Origin: Pseudomonadota bacterium
Lineage (GTDB): Bacteria > Pseudomonadota > Gammaproteobacteria > Steroidobacterales > Steroidobacteraceae
Direction: 5' to 3'
NCBI GenBank assembly: GCA_016705325.1
Contig: JADIYJ010000006.1
Coordinates: 62,001-126,000, forward strand
DNA length: 64,000 bases
This document shows, piece after piece, positions 1-9,647 of this stretch. The notes under the pieces were generated by a model. The model saw only the letters and a program-made list of their open reading frames with translations, was not told where the DNA came from and searched no databases. The number at the start of each line of letters is the position of its first letter. The stretch's first letter is position 1. The position numbers were made by a program, and so were the translations under genes.

Positions 1-1527
1 AACAACTCGATGCGCATCGCGCGGGAGGAAATCTTCGGGCCGGTGCTCGTCGTCATCCCGTTCGACACGGACGACGAGGCGGTAGCGATCGCCAACGACA
101 GCGACTACGGGCTGGCGGGTGCCGTGTGGTCGCGCAACCCCGAGCGCGCGCGCAACATCGCCAACCGCGTCCGGACCGGCACGATGTGGATCAACGACGT
201 GGCGGTGCTGTCGGACTTCCTGCCGTTCGGCGGCTACAAGGCCAGCGGCATCGGCCGCGAGTTCGGCGACGAGGGCCTGAAGTCATACACCCAGACCAAG
301 GCCATCTATACCTCGAACGAGGGCACGGCCAACCGCTCGACGTTCAAGTCCGTCCTGAATTATCCGCCGAGCGCCGCCTTCGGCTTCTACCAGCCGACGA
401 AGATCGTCTGCGGCCCCCGTTCCATCGCTAACCTGTCGAACGAACTGCGCCAGCTCGGCGCCCGGCGCGCCGTCGTCATCACGGACCGCGGCGTGCGTGC
501 GGCAGGCATCGTCGACGAAGTGCAACGCGCCGGCGGCGACCGGATCGCGGGCGTGTTCGACGGCGTCGTGCCAGACCCGACGTACGAGTGCGCGGACGCG
601 GCCCTCGATTACTGCCGGGCGGTGGGCGCGGACGCCATCGTCAGCCTGGGCGGCGGCAGCTCGATCGACGCGGCCAAGCTCACGCTGGTGGCGCTCAGCA
701 ACGGCGGCTCGGCCATCGAGAACATGGGACTGCTGCGGCTCGACCGGCCGCTGCTGCCGCACGTCGCGATCCCGACGACCCACGGCACGGGCAGCGAGGT
801 GACGCTGGGCGCCGTGATCACCAACGCGCAGCTGCACCGCAAGTTCTTCGTGGCGGACTTCCACCTGATCCCGAAGGTTGCGATCCTCGATCCGACCCTC
901 GTCACCGGGCTGCCGAAGCCGGTCACGATCGGCACCGGGCTCGACGCCCTGACGCATGCCATCGAAGGACTGGTCACGCCCGCCGCGAACCCGATCACGA
1001 CGGCCACCGGCCTGCAGTCGGTCCGGCTGATCGCGGAGCACCTGCCCCGCGTCGTCGCCGATGGCAACGACCTCGAGTCGCGGCAGGGCATGCTCGTCGC
1101 CTCGACGCTGGCCGGCATCACGCTCGGCCCGGGCCTGGGCATCGCGCACGCTTTCGCGCACACGGTCGGCGCGCTGTTCGGCGTCCACCACGGCACGGGC
1201 TGCGGAATCGGGCTGCTGCAGGCGATGAGGTTCAACCGCGAGCATGCCACGACGGCGCTCGGGCAGGTGGCGCAGGCACTCGGCGTGGATACGCGCGGCA
1301 TGACGGACCTGCAGGCCGCCGACGCCGCGACGGCCGCCGTCGAAGCGCTGATGCAGAAGATCGGTGCGCCGATGCGGCTGCGCGACCTCGGTATCGACCC
1401 GGGCCAGATCCAGGCGCGCCTGCCCGAGATCATCGGCGGCACCATGAGCGATCTCAACTGCGGCTCCAACCCGCGGCCGGTCGTCGATCCGCACGCGGTG
1501 GCGGAGCTGGTCGCCGCGGCGATCTAG
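1..1527 (+). CDS. Aldehyde dehydrogenase / iron-type alcohol dehydrogenase fusion (5' end outside window)
   Basis: The reading frame is open from base 1, so the true start lies outside. The first ~105 visible residues are the C-terminal end of a classical NAD(P)-dependent aldehyde dehydrogenase (EEIFGPV motif, then GGYKASGIGREFG). From about base 382 (FGFYQPTKIV) to the end is a complete group III iron-containing alcohol dehydrogenase: GGGSSIDAAK nucleotide-binding motif, TTHGTGSE, DALTHAIEG, and the AHAFAH...HHG metal-binding histidines. There is no stop between the two parts. AdhE has the same order, but its aldehyde domain is the CoA-acylating type; here it looks non-acylating. The likely chemistry is alcohol-aldehyde-acid interconversion, substrate unknown. 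It could be two genes joined by a sequencing error, but the linker reads smoothly. Family calls are firm; the fusion is as seen. Confidence 0.85.
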   Translation, partial: NNSMRIAREEIFGPVLVVIPFDTDDEAVAIANDSDYGLAGAVWSRNPERARNIANRVRTGTMWINDVAVLSDFLPFGGYKASGIGREFGDEGLKSYTQTKAIYTSNEGTANRSTFKSVLNYPPSAAFGFYQPTKIVCGPRSIANLSNELRQLGARRAVVITDRGVRAAGIVDEVQRAGGDRIAGVFDGVVPDPTYECADAALDYCRAVGADAIVSLGGGSSIDAAKLTLVALSNGGSAIENMGLLRLDRPLLPHVAIPTTHGTGSEVTLGAVITNAQLHRKFFVADFHLIPKVAILDPTLVTGLPKPVTIGTGLDALTHAIEGLVTPAANPITTATGLQSVRLIAEHLPRVVADGNDLESRQGMLVASTLAGITLGPGLGIAHAFAHTVGALFGVHHGTGCGIGLLQAMRFNREHATTALGQVAQALGVDTRGMTDLQAADAATAAVEALMQKIGAPMRLRDLGIDPGQIQARLPEIIGGTMSDLNCGSNPRPVVDPHAVAELVAAAI

Positions 1528-1671
1528 CGGCGGTGCAGACCGGGGCGCCGGCCCCGGTTCTGCTCGCCGCACCGCCCCGGCCGCTTTGTCAGCGCTTCTA
1601 CGGAGACGCCGGCGGGATGTACACGCTACACTGGCGGTGGGCAACAGCGCATCAGTCAGGGGGATCTAGCT

Positions 1672-2679
1672 GTGCGGCGAGACGTCGTAGGCCTGGGTTT
1701 CGTGGCACTGACCATCGCCATCGCGGTGTTCGCCTTCTCACCACGCTCCACGCCGCCCCTTGCAGCCACGCGGATTCCCGTCGACCGCATGCGAATCCTC
1801 TCGCTTGCCAGCGCCGGCGACGCACTCGTGGCGGGCGGCGAACTCGGGTACCTGCTGCGCTCCACCGATGCCGGCAAGAGCTGGCAGGTCGCGAAGGTCG
1901 ATCCAGAGCGGTTCGCCACCATCACGGCGATCCGCTTCACCGACGCGAACCACGGCATGGCGGTCGGACACGAGGGGCAGATCCTGCGCACCGTTGACGG
2001 CGGGCAGAGCTGGCAGGAACTTCACTTCGACGAGCAGGACGGCTCACCGCTGCTGGACATTCGTCGGTTGCCCTCCGGCGACTGGCTGGCCGTCGGTGCG
2101 TTCGGCCGTGCGCTGCGCTCGAGCGACGACGGCAAGACGTGGCAGTTCTGGCGTGTCCCGGGCACCGAAGCCGAGGAGCCCCACCTGAACGCGCTGATCC
2201 CGGGGGCCGACCCTGACCACTGGCTGCTCGTGGGCGAGCACGGCCTCGTCATGCGCTCGAGCGACGGCGGCAGCACGTTCGAACCGATGCCCGCGTTCTA
2301 CAACGGGTCGTTCTATGGCGGCGTCGCGCTGGATGCGCAGACCTGGGTCATCTACGGCATGCGTGGGCACGTGTTCCGCAGCACCGATGCCGCAGCGACC
2401 TGGAGCGCGTCGTCCCTGCAGGCACCCGTCTCGAGCTTCGGCCATGCCATGCTGGCGGATGGCCGCCTGCTGATCGTCGGCCAGGGAGGCATCGTGCAGG
2501 CGAGCAGCGACCGGGGCGCAAGCTTCCAGGTCGTCAGCGCCGGTGGCATCGCGAGCCTGACCGGCCTCGTGCCGCTCGCCGACGATCGCTGGATCGTGGC
2601 GACCGACCAAGGCATCCGCATCATCAACGTCAAGGCGCCCCCCGGCGCCACGGTCACGGCACCGGGGGGTCGCACATGA
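1672..2679 (+). CDS. YCF48/HCF136-like beta-propeller protein
   Basis: A 335-residue protein with an N-terminal hydrophobic segment (residues ~6-22), so probably exported or membrane-anchored, followed by at least six repeats of the BNR/YCF48 type (LRSTDAGKSW, LRTVDGGQSW, LRSSDDGKTW, MRSSDGGSTF, FRSTDAAATW and a weaker one). These form a beta-propeller used for protein-protein contact. The GTG start at 1672 is preceded by an AGGGGG Shine-Dalgarno sequence. The stop overlaps the start of the RND gene (ATGA), so the two are translationally coupled. In other bacteria YCF48-like proteins often sit beside MMPL/RND and DUF1302/DUF1329 genes, which suggests an accessory role for the transporter. No catalytic function is expected. 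Confidence 0.85.
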   Translation: MRRDVVGLGFVALTIAIAVFAFSPRSTPPLAATRIPVDRMRILSLASAGDALVAGGELGYLLRSTDAGKSWQVAKVDPERFATITAIRFTDANHGMAVGHEGQILRTVDGGQSWQELHFDEQDGSPLLDIRRLPSGDWLAVGAFGRALRSSDDGKTWQFWRVPGTEAEEPHLNALIPGADPDHWLLVGEHGLVMRSSDGGSTFEPMPAFYNGSFYGGVALDAQTWVIYGMRGHVFRSTDAAATWSASSLQAPVSSFGHAMLADGRLLIVGQGGIVQASSDRGASFQVVSAGGIASLTGLVPLADDRWIVATDQGIRIINVKAPPGATVTAPGGRT

Positions 2680-5072
2680 GCGCCGTCCGCATCGAAGAAC
2701 CGCGCAATGCGATCGAAAGGCTGGCCGCGCGACTCGCGCGCGGACTGATTGCCCGCCGTGCGGCGTTCGCTGTCGTCTTCGCGCTCGTCTCGATCGGGCT
2801 CGGCGTCGCGGCGCTGGGCGTCAAGTTCGACCCGGGCTTCATCAAGCAGATCCCGGTCGCCCACGAATTCATGAAGGCCTTCCTGCAGCACGGCACGCGC
2901 TTCTCGGGCGCGAACCGCATTCTGGTCAACGTGCGCTGGAAGGGCGAAGGCGACATCTACAACAAGGAGTACATGGACGTCCTGCGCGAGGTGACCGACG
3001 AGGTGTTCTTCACTGCCGGGGTCGACCGCGCCCGTGTGTTTTCGCTGTTCACGCCGAACGTCAGGTACATCGAGGTCACCGAGCAGGGGTTCGCCGGCGA
3101 GGTCGTCATCCCGTCGCAGTTCAGCGGCGATGCCGAGAGCCCGGCCAGGGTCCGCTCCAACGTCGTGCGCTCGGGCGAAATCGGCCGGCTCGTCGCCAAC
3201 GACATGAAGGGTTCCCTGGTGCGCGCCGACCTGCTCGAGGTCGACCCGTCGACCGGCGAGAAGCTCAACTATTCGCAGCTGTCGAAGAAGCTCGAGGAGA
3301 TCCGCACGCGGTTCAGCAACGACGACATCGAGATCAACCTCATCGGCTTCGCCAAGGTCACGGGCGACGTGATCGACGGACTGCTCACCGTTGTCACGTT
3401 CTTCGCCATCGCGTTCGCGATCACGGCAGTGCTGCTGTGGCTGTACTCGCGATCATTGAACCTGACTATCGTCGCGCTGCTCGTGGCAATGTTGCCCGTG
3501 CTGTGGCTGCTGGGCATCCTGCGGCTGCTCGGGATGGGCATGGACCCGATGTCGATCCTCGTACCGTTCCTGGTCTTCGCGATCGGCGTCTCCCACGCGG
3601 TGCAGATGACGCACACCTGGCAGATGGACGTCCAGGCGGGCATGAACGCGCGCGAGGCCGCCGAAGCGGCATTCCGCAAGATGGCCATCCCGGGCACGAT
3701 CGCGCTGCTGACCAATGCGGTCGGCTTCGGGGTGATCATGTTCATCGAGATCCCGATCGTCTACGAGCTTGGCATCATCGCGTGCCTCGGGCTCTTGCTC
3801 ATGGTCATTACCAACAAGATGATCCTGCCGATCGTCCTGTCGCACCTGCCGCTCGAGCGCACCGCCGGCGGCGTGCCGCCGACCGATGGACGGCACCGGT
3901 TGTGGTGGACCGTCGCCGGCGCCTGCGAGAAACCCGCCGCAGGCTGGATCCTGCTCGGGGCCGTCGTGTTGCTGATCGCCGGCGGTTTGCAGGCGCGCAG
4001 CCTGGTCACCGGCGACGTCGGCTCGGGCGCTCCCGAGCTGCGGTCCAACTCGATCTACAACATCGACAACGACAGGATCATTTCCACGTACTCGATCGGC
4101 ATGGACGTGCTGTCGATCTATGGCGAAACGAAGGGCTTCGACGACGCCTGCCTGGACTGGGGCGTGATGAACGCGCTGGAGCGGCTGGACAACTTCACCC
4201 GCGGCGTCGACGGCGTGCAGTCAGTAACCACGGTTGCCACGATCGCCAAGGTGGCGGCCGGCGGCAACAACGAGGCGAACCCGCGCTGGGCGGGCCTGCA
4301 GCGCCCGGAGGCCGCGTTGCGCACCGGCACCCGCGCGGCTGACCCGGACCTCGGCCTCAACGACGAAAGCTGCAGGACGCTGCACATCGTCGTGTACCTC
4401 AGGGACCACAAGGGTTCCACGCTGCACCACGTCGTGAGCCAGGTCCGCGACTACATCGAGGCCAACCCGGCCGAACACGTCACGTTCCGGCTGGCGGGCG
4501 GCAATGCCGGCGTCGCCGCCGCCACCAACGCAGCGGTCGAGCACGCCGAGGTGCAGATGCTGCTGTCGCTCTACGTCGTGATCGCGCTGATGGTTCACTT
4601 GAGCTTCCGCTCGTGGAAAGCCACGCTCTGCGTGATGGTGCCGCTCATGCTCGTGTCGGTGCTGTGCAACGCGTTGATGCCGCTGCTCGGCATCGGCCTG
4701 AAGGTCTCGACGCTGCCGGTCATCACGCTCGGCGTCGGCGTGGGCGTCGACTACGGGATCTACCTGTGCGACGTCGTCATGCACGAGCTGCGGGCACGCG
4801 GTTGCACGCTGCGTGAAGCGATCTACGAGGCCATGCTGCAGAGGGGCACCGCCGTGGTCTTCACCGGCCTGACCATGGCCTTCGGTGTCGGCACCTGGGT
4901 GTTTGCGCCATTGAAGTTCCAGGCCGACATGGGCGTGCTGCTGGTGTTCATGTTTCTGGTCAACGTCGTCGGCGCAATGCTGCTGCTGCCCGCGCTGGCC
5001 TACTGGCTGGACCTCGGGTCCGTCGCGCAGACACGCGCGACGAGGCCGCAGCCGCGGACGACACCGGCCTGA
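2676..5072 (+). CDS. RND/MMPL-family transporter
   Basis: A 798-residue integral membrane protein of the RND superfamily, MMPL/SSD-like branch. One transmembrane helix near residues 30-52 precedes a periplasmic loop (~55-225). A block of about five helices follows (~228-400), then a second helix and loop (~425-620) and a final helix block to residue ~785. This is the duplicated 2 x 6 helix layout of RND pumps. Such proteins move lipids or hydrophobic molecules using the proton gradient. The ATG overlaps the stop of the YCF48-like gene, and the gene converges on the DUF1302/DUF1329 pair. No partner membrane-fusion protein is present, as is usual for MMPL proteins. The substrate is unknown. Confidence 0.9.
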   Translation: MSAVRIEEPRNAIERLAARLARGLIARRAAFAVVFALVSIGLGVAALGVKFDPGFIKQIPVAHEFMKAFLQHGTRFSGANRILVNVRWKGEGDIYNKEYMDVLREVTDEVFFTAGVDRARVFSLFTPNVRYIEVTEQGFAGEVVIPSQFSGDAESPARVRSNVVRSGEIGRLVANDMKGSLVRADLLEVDPSTGEKLNYSQLSKKLEEIRTRFSNDDIEINLIGFAKVTGDVIDGLLTVVTFFAIAFAITAVLLWLYSRSLNLTIVALLVAMLPVLWLLGILRLLGMGMDPMSILVPFLVFAIGVSHAVQMTHTWQMDVQAGMNAREAAEAAFRKMAIPGTIALLTNAVGFGVIMFIEIPIVYELGIIACLGLLLMVITNKMILPIVLSHLPLERTAGGVPPTDGRHRLWWTVAGACEKPAAGWILLGAVVLLIAGGLQARSLVTGDVGSGAPELRSNSIYNIDNDRIISTYSIGMDVLSIYGETKGFDDACLDWGVMNALERLDNFTRGVDGVQSVTTVATIAKVAAGGNNEANPRWAGLQRPEAALRTGTRAADPDLGLNDESCRTLHIVVYLRDHKGSTLHHVVSQVRDYIEANPAEHVTFRLAGGNAGVAAATNAAVEHAEVQMLLSLYVVIALMVHLSFRSWKATLCVMVPLMLVSVLCNALMPLLGIGLKVSTLPVITLGVGVGVDYGIYLCDVVMHELRARGCTLREAIYEAMLQRGTAVVFTGLTMAFGVGTWVFAPLKFQADMGVLLVFMFLVNVVGAMLLLPALAYWLDLGSVAQTRATRPQPRTTPA

Positions 5073-5114
5073 TGCATGGCGCTGTGTCGACCGGCCGCCG
5101 CGGCGATCAGCGCT

Positions 5115-6869
5115 TCAGAACGAGTACTTCGCGACGAAGGACAGCTGGTCGCGGTCCACGAGCGGCCGGAACTCCTTGAGGGTGATGTCCGCGTCGCCGA
5201 GGAAGCCGAGGTACGTCAGGCCGAGTGACAGGTTGCTCATGCGCACGAAATTGAAGCCGACGCTGAAGCGCTGGTCGCCCTCGCCGCCCACGCCGCCGAT
5301 CAGCGTCCGGCCCTGGATCTGGCCGGAGTAGGCCAGCGCCACGTTCAGGTCCCAGCCTTCGAAGAGGTTGGGATAGCCGAGCGCGGCCGAGGTGCTGAAT
5401 GCCCAGGCGTTGGACGTGTCGAAGCTCAGGGTCTTGCTCGCCGGGAAGAACGCCTGCTGCGGCGGCGGGAGGTTCTCCACGCCCGGAGCCTTGCGCGCAT
5501 CGACACTGCCGATGTCGATGTACGAGACCTCGGCGAGGAACAACGTCTGCGGCGACAATCGCGTCCGGCCCAGATTCGCAAACGCGTTGACGTTGACCTG
5601 CGTGACCTTGCCCGCGGTCGGGTTCGGAATGACCGCGCCCGTCGCGGGATTGACGACCGTGTCGACCAGCACCGGTGCGCCGTCCTTGTAGGAGATTTCT
5701 CCGGCGACGCTCACGACACCGAGGCTCGTGCTCGCCGTCGCGCCGATCAGCTTGACGTCCTCGAAGTAGTGCACGTTGTAGGAGCCGTTGCCGATCTGCC
5801 TGATCCCGAAAGCCGGCTGCAACGCCGGCGGGATCGACACTCCGGGCGTAAAGGCGTTGATCTCCGGCACTGGCGTGCGGTCGCTGAAATTGAGGTAGTA
5901 CAGGCCCAGCTCGGTGGCGTCGGTGACGCGGTAGCGCGTACCGACGCCCCACTGCCCGGTGTCGCTCGGCTTGATGTCCTCGCCACGGATGCCGAACGAG
6001 CAACCCTCGTAACCGGCGAACAGGCCGGGGACCGCGGGCAGGTTGACCCACGGCCCGAGACACCTGCCGCCCGGCCCGACGGCGTCCGAGCTGTTGAGGT
6101 ACGAACCCGGCGCCGGTGCGATGGTCTCCTGGAAGCCGAACTGCCAGTGCGCGAGCAGCGTCCAGTTCTGCGTGGCCTCGAGCGACACCGAGACCTGGTC
6201 CTCAGGCAGCAGCTGATCCTTGGTCTCGGTGCCCGGAATGCCGGTCTTGGTGCCATCGGCCGGAGCCTGGGCCAGCGAGATGCCCGGGAAGAACAGCGCC
6301 TCGCCCCAGGACACCACCTGACGACCGAGGCGCGTTGTGAGGCGGCTCTCCCCGAGGTCGAACGCCGCGTACGCGTACGCGTCGAGGACCCGTCCGTACC
6401 CGCCGTGGTAGCGCTCGGCGCCGTTGGTGAATTCGTCGAATGGCGGCGGCTTGTTGACCGCGTTGGGGTTGTACGAGGCGTTCGGCAGGCCGCTGCCCGG
6501 ATTGTTTGCGTTCGAGCGCTGGTAAATGTCGTCGTAGAAAGTGCTCGCGGAAAACACCAGACCCAGGTCGCGGCCGTCGTCCGTGGGCCGGTTGAGCTTG
6601 GCGTCGAGCAGCAGCGCCAGACGGTTGCTGGTCAGGTCGCCATTGTCGAAATTGTTATTGCCGTCGTTGCTGCCCGCGGCCGCCGCGAGCAGCTTGTCGC
6701 GGCCCTCGAGGCGGCCGGACAGCGTGTACGTCGTGTTGATGCGCGTCTCGAGCCGCATGCCGTTCGCGAACTCGAGCGTTTCGAACGCGTTCGCCGGGTA
6801 GCCGGCACAGGCCAGGATGACGGCCACGGCCAGCGGGGTCAGTCGCTTGCTGGTATTCATGGTATTCAT
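5115..6869 (-). CDS. DUF1302 outer-membrane beta-barrel protein
   Basis: A 584-residue protein with a clear signal peptide (charged start, hydrophobic core, cleavage near YPANAF at residues ~24-29) and a body rich in alternating aromatic and polar residues ending in F (VAKYSF), as in outer-membrane barrels. It matches the DUF1302 family: a conserved FETLEFANG-type start, long loops with asparagine-rich stretches, and RLGRQVVSWGE near residue 160. DUF1302 proteins are thought to be outer-membrane channels or receptors, often paired with DUF1329. The downstream DUF1329 gene begins 26 bases past the 5' end of this gene region on the same strand, in the order DUF1329 then DUF1302, so the two are probably co-transcribed. 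Substrate unknown. Confidence 0.85.
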   Translation of the reverse strand: MNTMNTSKRLTPLAVAVILACAGYPANAFETLEFANGMRLETRINTTYTLSGRLEGRDKLLAAAAGSNDGNNNFDNGDLTSNRLALLLDAKLNRPTDDGRDLGLVFSASTFYDDIYQRSNANNPGSGLPNASYNPNAVNKPPPFDEFTNGAERYHGGYGRVLDAYAYAAFDLGESRLTTRLGRQVVSWGEALFFPGISLAQAPADGTKTGIPGTETKDQLLPEDQVSVSLEATQNWTLLAHWQFGFQETIAPAPGSYLNSSDAVGPGGRCLGPWVNLPAVPGLFAGYEGCSFGIRGEDIKPSDTGQWGVGTRYRVTDATELGLYYLNFSDRTPVPEINAFTPGVSIPPALQPAFGIRQIGNGSYNVHYFEDVKLIGATASTSLGVVSVAGEISYKDGAPVLVDTVVNPATGAVIPNPTAGKVTQVNVNAFANLGRTRLSPQTLFLAEVSYIDIGSVDARKAPGVENLPPPQQAFFPASKTLSFDTSNAWAFSTSAALGYPNLFEGWDLNVALAYSGQIQGRTLIGGVGGEGDQRFSVGFNFVRMSNLSLGLTYLGFLGDADITLKEFRPLVDRDQLSFVAKYSF

Positions 6870-6895
6870 GGTTGCCGACCTCTCGGTGGTGGCCG

Positions 6896-8285
6896 TCAGG
6901 TGCCGATCGATCGCGCGGCTTCAGGCGTGAACATTTCCGGTTTCAGCTTGAAGTCATTGAGGATCGGACCCTTGTCGCGCTCCTGGAACAGGTTGTAACC
7001 GACGTAACCGCCCGAATTCAGGTCGTGGTAGAAACTGGTGCCCGCCTGCCAGGCCTGCAGGTCGAACGCGTGGTAGTAGTTGATGAAGCCCCACTGCCAC
7101 AGCTGGCCGCGCGCGTCGTAGTAGTCGCTCATGACCGCGTGCCAGGTATCCTCGTCGAGGAACAGCGTGCGCTTGCCGTACAGGTGGCGGAAGCCCTTCT
7201 TGAGCGTCGCCTCGAGCACCCAGACACGCCGCAGCTCGTAGCGCACGTAATCCGGGTTGGCGTGCCTTCTTGAGCAGGTCGGAGTACTTGATGCCCTTGG
7301 CGTGGATCCGGTAGGCGTTGGCCAGGACGTAAATCTCGCGCTTGCCGAGCAGCTTCCAGTTGTAACGCTCCGGCGAACCGTTGAAGAGCCGGTCCGAGTC
7401 GATCGTCATCTTGCCGCCCGACCCGCCCAGCGGCTGGTCGAAGCCGAACTCGGGCAACTGCCGTACGCGCCGCGTACCGGGATTGTATTGCCAGGCCAGG
7501 CGCTTGTCGTTGACGAAGCTCACCGGTTCCCGGGAGATGCTGAGGTTGCCCTTGTCGCGCTCGGGGAGCAGCGTGATGGCCAGCGAGTAGGCCATCGCGT
7601 TGTCGTTGCTCTCCATTGGCTTGCCGATGTCTTTCGGGTTGCCGACCATGCTCAGGTTCCGGTTTTCCTGCCGGCCCCAGCTGATGGTTCCGTCGGGCAG
7701 CACGTTGGCGATGTCGCGCACGGTGCGTTCGGTGGCTGCGCGCCAAGGGAGGGCGTGGTTCCACAGTGCCTCGTTACCGTCCTTCGGAATCGGGAACGAG
7801 ACCGCGCCGATGAGCGCGCCCTTGAGGCCCATGCCGCCGTCGGTGCTCTCGGCGGACAGCGCATTCTTCTTCGCGGTTTCGCAGACGAAGTCCGGGTAAC
7901 GGAAATCCCGGTGCCCCGGGTAGACCGGGATGCGGAACGTCTGCGGGTACTTCGCGAACATCGCCTTCTGCCCGTCACTGAGCTTGTCGGCGTATTGCGA
8001 CGAGTTCTGCGCCGTGATCGTAAACAGCGGCTTTTCGTCCTTGTACGGGTCGACCGGATGCTGGCCGACGTTCGGCGTGTACTGGATACCGGGCGGCGTG
8101 CCGAGCCACTTGCCCGAAAATTCGGGGATCGTGCCATCCTTGTTGCCGGCCTTCTCGGCCCCCACGCAGGTCAGGTCCTTGCCGAGCCGGTCGGCCTCAG
8201 CCTGCGGAACCTTGGCGGATGCGCTGCCCACGACACAAATCGCAACAGCCGCGACGGCCAGCGCGCTTGGTTTGCGAATGAACAT
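6896..8285 (-). CDS. DUF1329 periplasmic protein, split by a one-base frameshift
   Basis: Two adjoining minus-strand frames together make one DUF1329 protein of ~462 residues. The first runs from ATG 8285 (GGGGGGATCCAGG just upstream) through a signal peptide (MFIRKPSALAVAAVAI...SASA) to KYSDLLKK. The second resumes with HANPDYVRYELRRVWVLEA and ends at GT, 6896. The frames join exactly if one C is removed from the pair at 7265-7266. The C-terminal half contains the conserved DEDTWHAVMSDYYDARGQLW block. DUF1329 proteins are periplasmic with a lipoprotein-sorting-like fold and usually pair with DUF1302. The frameshift may be a consensus error rather than a real inactivation. Confidence 0.8.
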
Positions 8286-8733
8286 CCTGGATCCCCCCGA
8301 TTGCCTTGGTTGCGGAATTGAACGTGTCAACCACCGATTCCCGCCTGCGGACTCCCCCGGCGGAACCCGGCTGCATTGGAGTGCAGTTTGCGAACGCACC
8401 CATCGCCGATGCATCGTCAAGGCGGACTAGTGGAAAACGCGCAACCCCCGTCGCAGGGGCGATCAGGCGCTTGGCTGGCGGCCAGGCGATCCAGAACCCG
8501 GTCTTCCGCCATGCGCGATGCCTCGATTGCGACGATTTCGCGGGCGTCGGCCGCTTGTTCGCCCATGCAGATCTCGGCTCTCAGGCAGGACGGGTCGCGC
8601 GCAACCTGATCATCGAGCCGGGCGGAGACGACCGGGCCCGCCCCGAGAACTGCGTGCCGCGTGAGGCACTGGTCGAGGATCACCTCGGCCCGGTCGAACG
8701 TGGCGCGGACGCCGCGGAACCGCGACGGCCACC
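8286..8733. other. 448-base gap between SDR and DUF1329 genes
   Basis: Both flanking genes are on the minus strand. The part next to 8285 must hold the DUF1329/DUF1302 promoter and ribosome-binding site (poly-G stretch at 8294-8299 in transcript sense). A minus-strand frame stays open from the SDR stop region to about 8417, but its translation matches no family I recognise and it lacks a start of its own. I do not call it a gene. Confidence 0.4.
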
Positions 8734-9502
8734 TCAGCTCAGGACGCCACCGTCGACCTGGAAAATGGTACCCGTGGAATAGCTGGAGGCATCGCTCGCA
8801 AAGAACAGCACGGCCCGCGCCACTTCTTCCGGGAGGCCCGCGCGCTTCAGCGGATTGATCTTCATCATGTCGGCGTAGCGTTGCGGGTCGTTGAGCGTAT
8901 GGTCGCCCATCGCCGTCTTGATCACGCCACAGGAAATGGCGTTGACGCGCACGCCATGGGGGCCGAATTCCCTCGCGAAGGCGCGAGTCACCATGTTCAG
9001 GCCCGCCTTGGACACGCAATAGGCGCCGATTTCCGGTTGGGCCATGAGGGCCGACGTGGTGCTGATGTTGATGATGCTGCCGCGGCCACGAGCGACCATC
9101 TTCTTGCCGATGACGCCACTCAGGAAAAAAGGCCCCTTGAGATTGACGTCCATCACCTTGTCCCACAACGCCTCGGTGGTGTCCGCGAGCGACTCGACGT
9201 GCGGCGGGCTGATGCCGGCGTTGTTGACCAGGATGTCTACCTCGAGCCCGCGCTCGTCCAGCGTGGTGACCAGTCTGCGGATGTCCTCCATCTTGCCGAC
9301 GTGAGCCGCGATCACGTGTGCCGCGCCGCCACGGGCGCGCAGCGCGGCGGCGGCCACCTCCAGCGTCTCCTGCTTGCGTGCCACGAGGATCACCTTGGCA
9401 CCTTGCTCGACCAGGAGTTCCGCGATGGCCAGGCCGATGCCGCGGGAAGCGCCGGTGACGAGGGCAGTCCTGCCATCGACGGAAAACGGGGGGGCAAGGC
9501 AC
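8734..9502 (-). CDS. SDR-family oxidoreductase, start region split by a homopolymer frameshift
   Basis: A classical short-chain dehydrogenase of ~255 residues. The N-terminal TGASRGIG cofactor motif, NNAG (LVNNAGIS), catalytic Ser in INISTTSA and Tyr-x3-Lys (YCVSK) are all present. The frame holding the Rossmann motif has no usable start. A GTG at 9502, preceded by CAGGAG six bases away, is one frame off. Removing one base from the seven-G run at 9488-9494 joins that GTG to the motif. A shorter GTG start at 9393 would lose the cofactor site. The enzyme probably oxidises or reduces a hydroxyacyl- or ketoacyl-CoA, being last in the methylmalonyl-CoA gene set, though its 145-base upstream gap leaves the operon link open. 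Confidence 0.8.
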
Positions 9503-9647
9503 GGGCTTCTCCTGCTGTTCGTCGACGCCTGTTGCCGCGGCCACGGGATACTAGGCGTGTCACGTACGAAGATTCAATCGTCGCACGAGGTTTCCTGCGG
9601 CGGGGATCCGCGTCCGCGCACCATGGTCCAGTCAAGACTGCTGCGCA

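Noticed and set aside
283..1644. Long minus-strand open frame opposite the first gene
   Set aside because: It is the Arg/Ala-rich shadow typical of GC-rich coding DNA; the plus-strand frame has clear domain motifs.
8417..8733. Minus-strand open frame after the SDR stop
   Set aside because: No start, no ribosome-binding site, and no recognised motif; open probably because of GC content.
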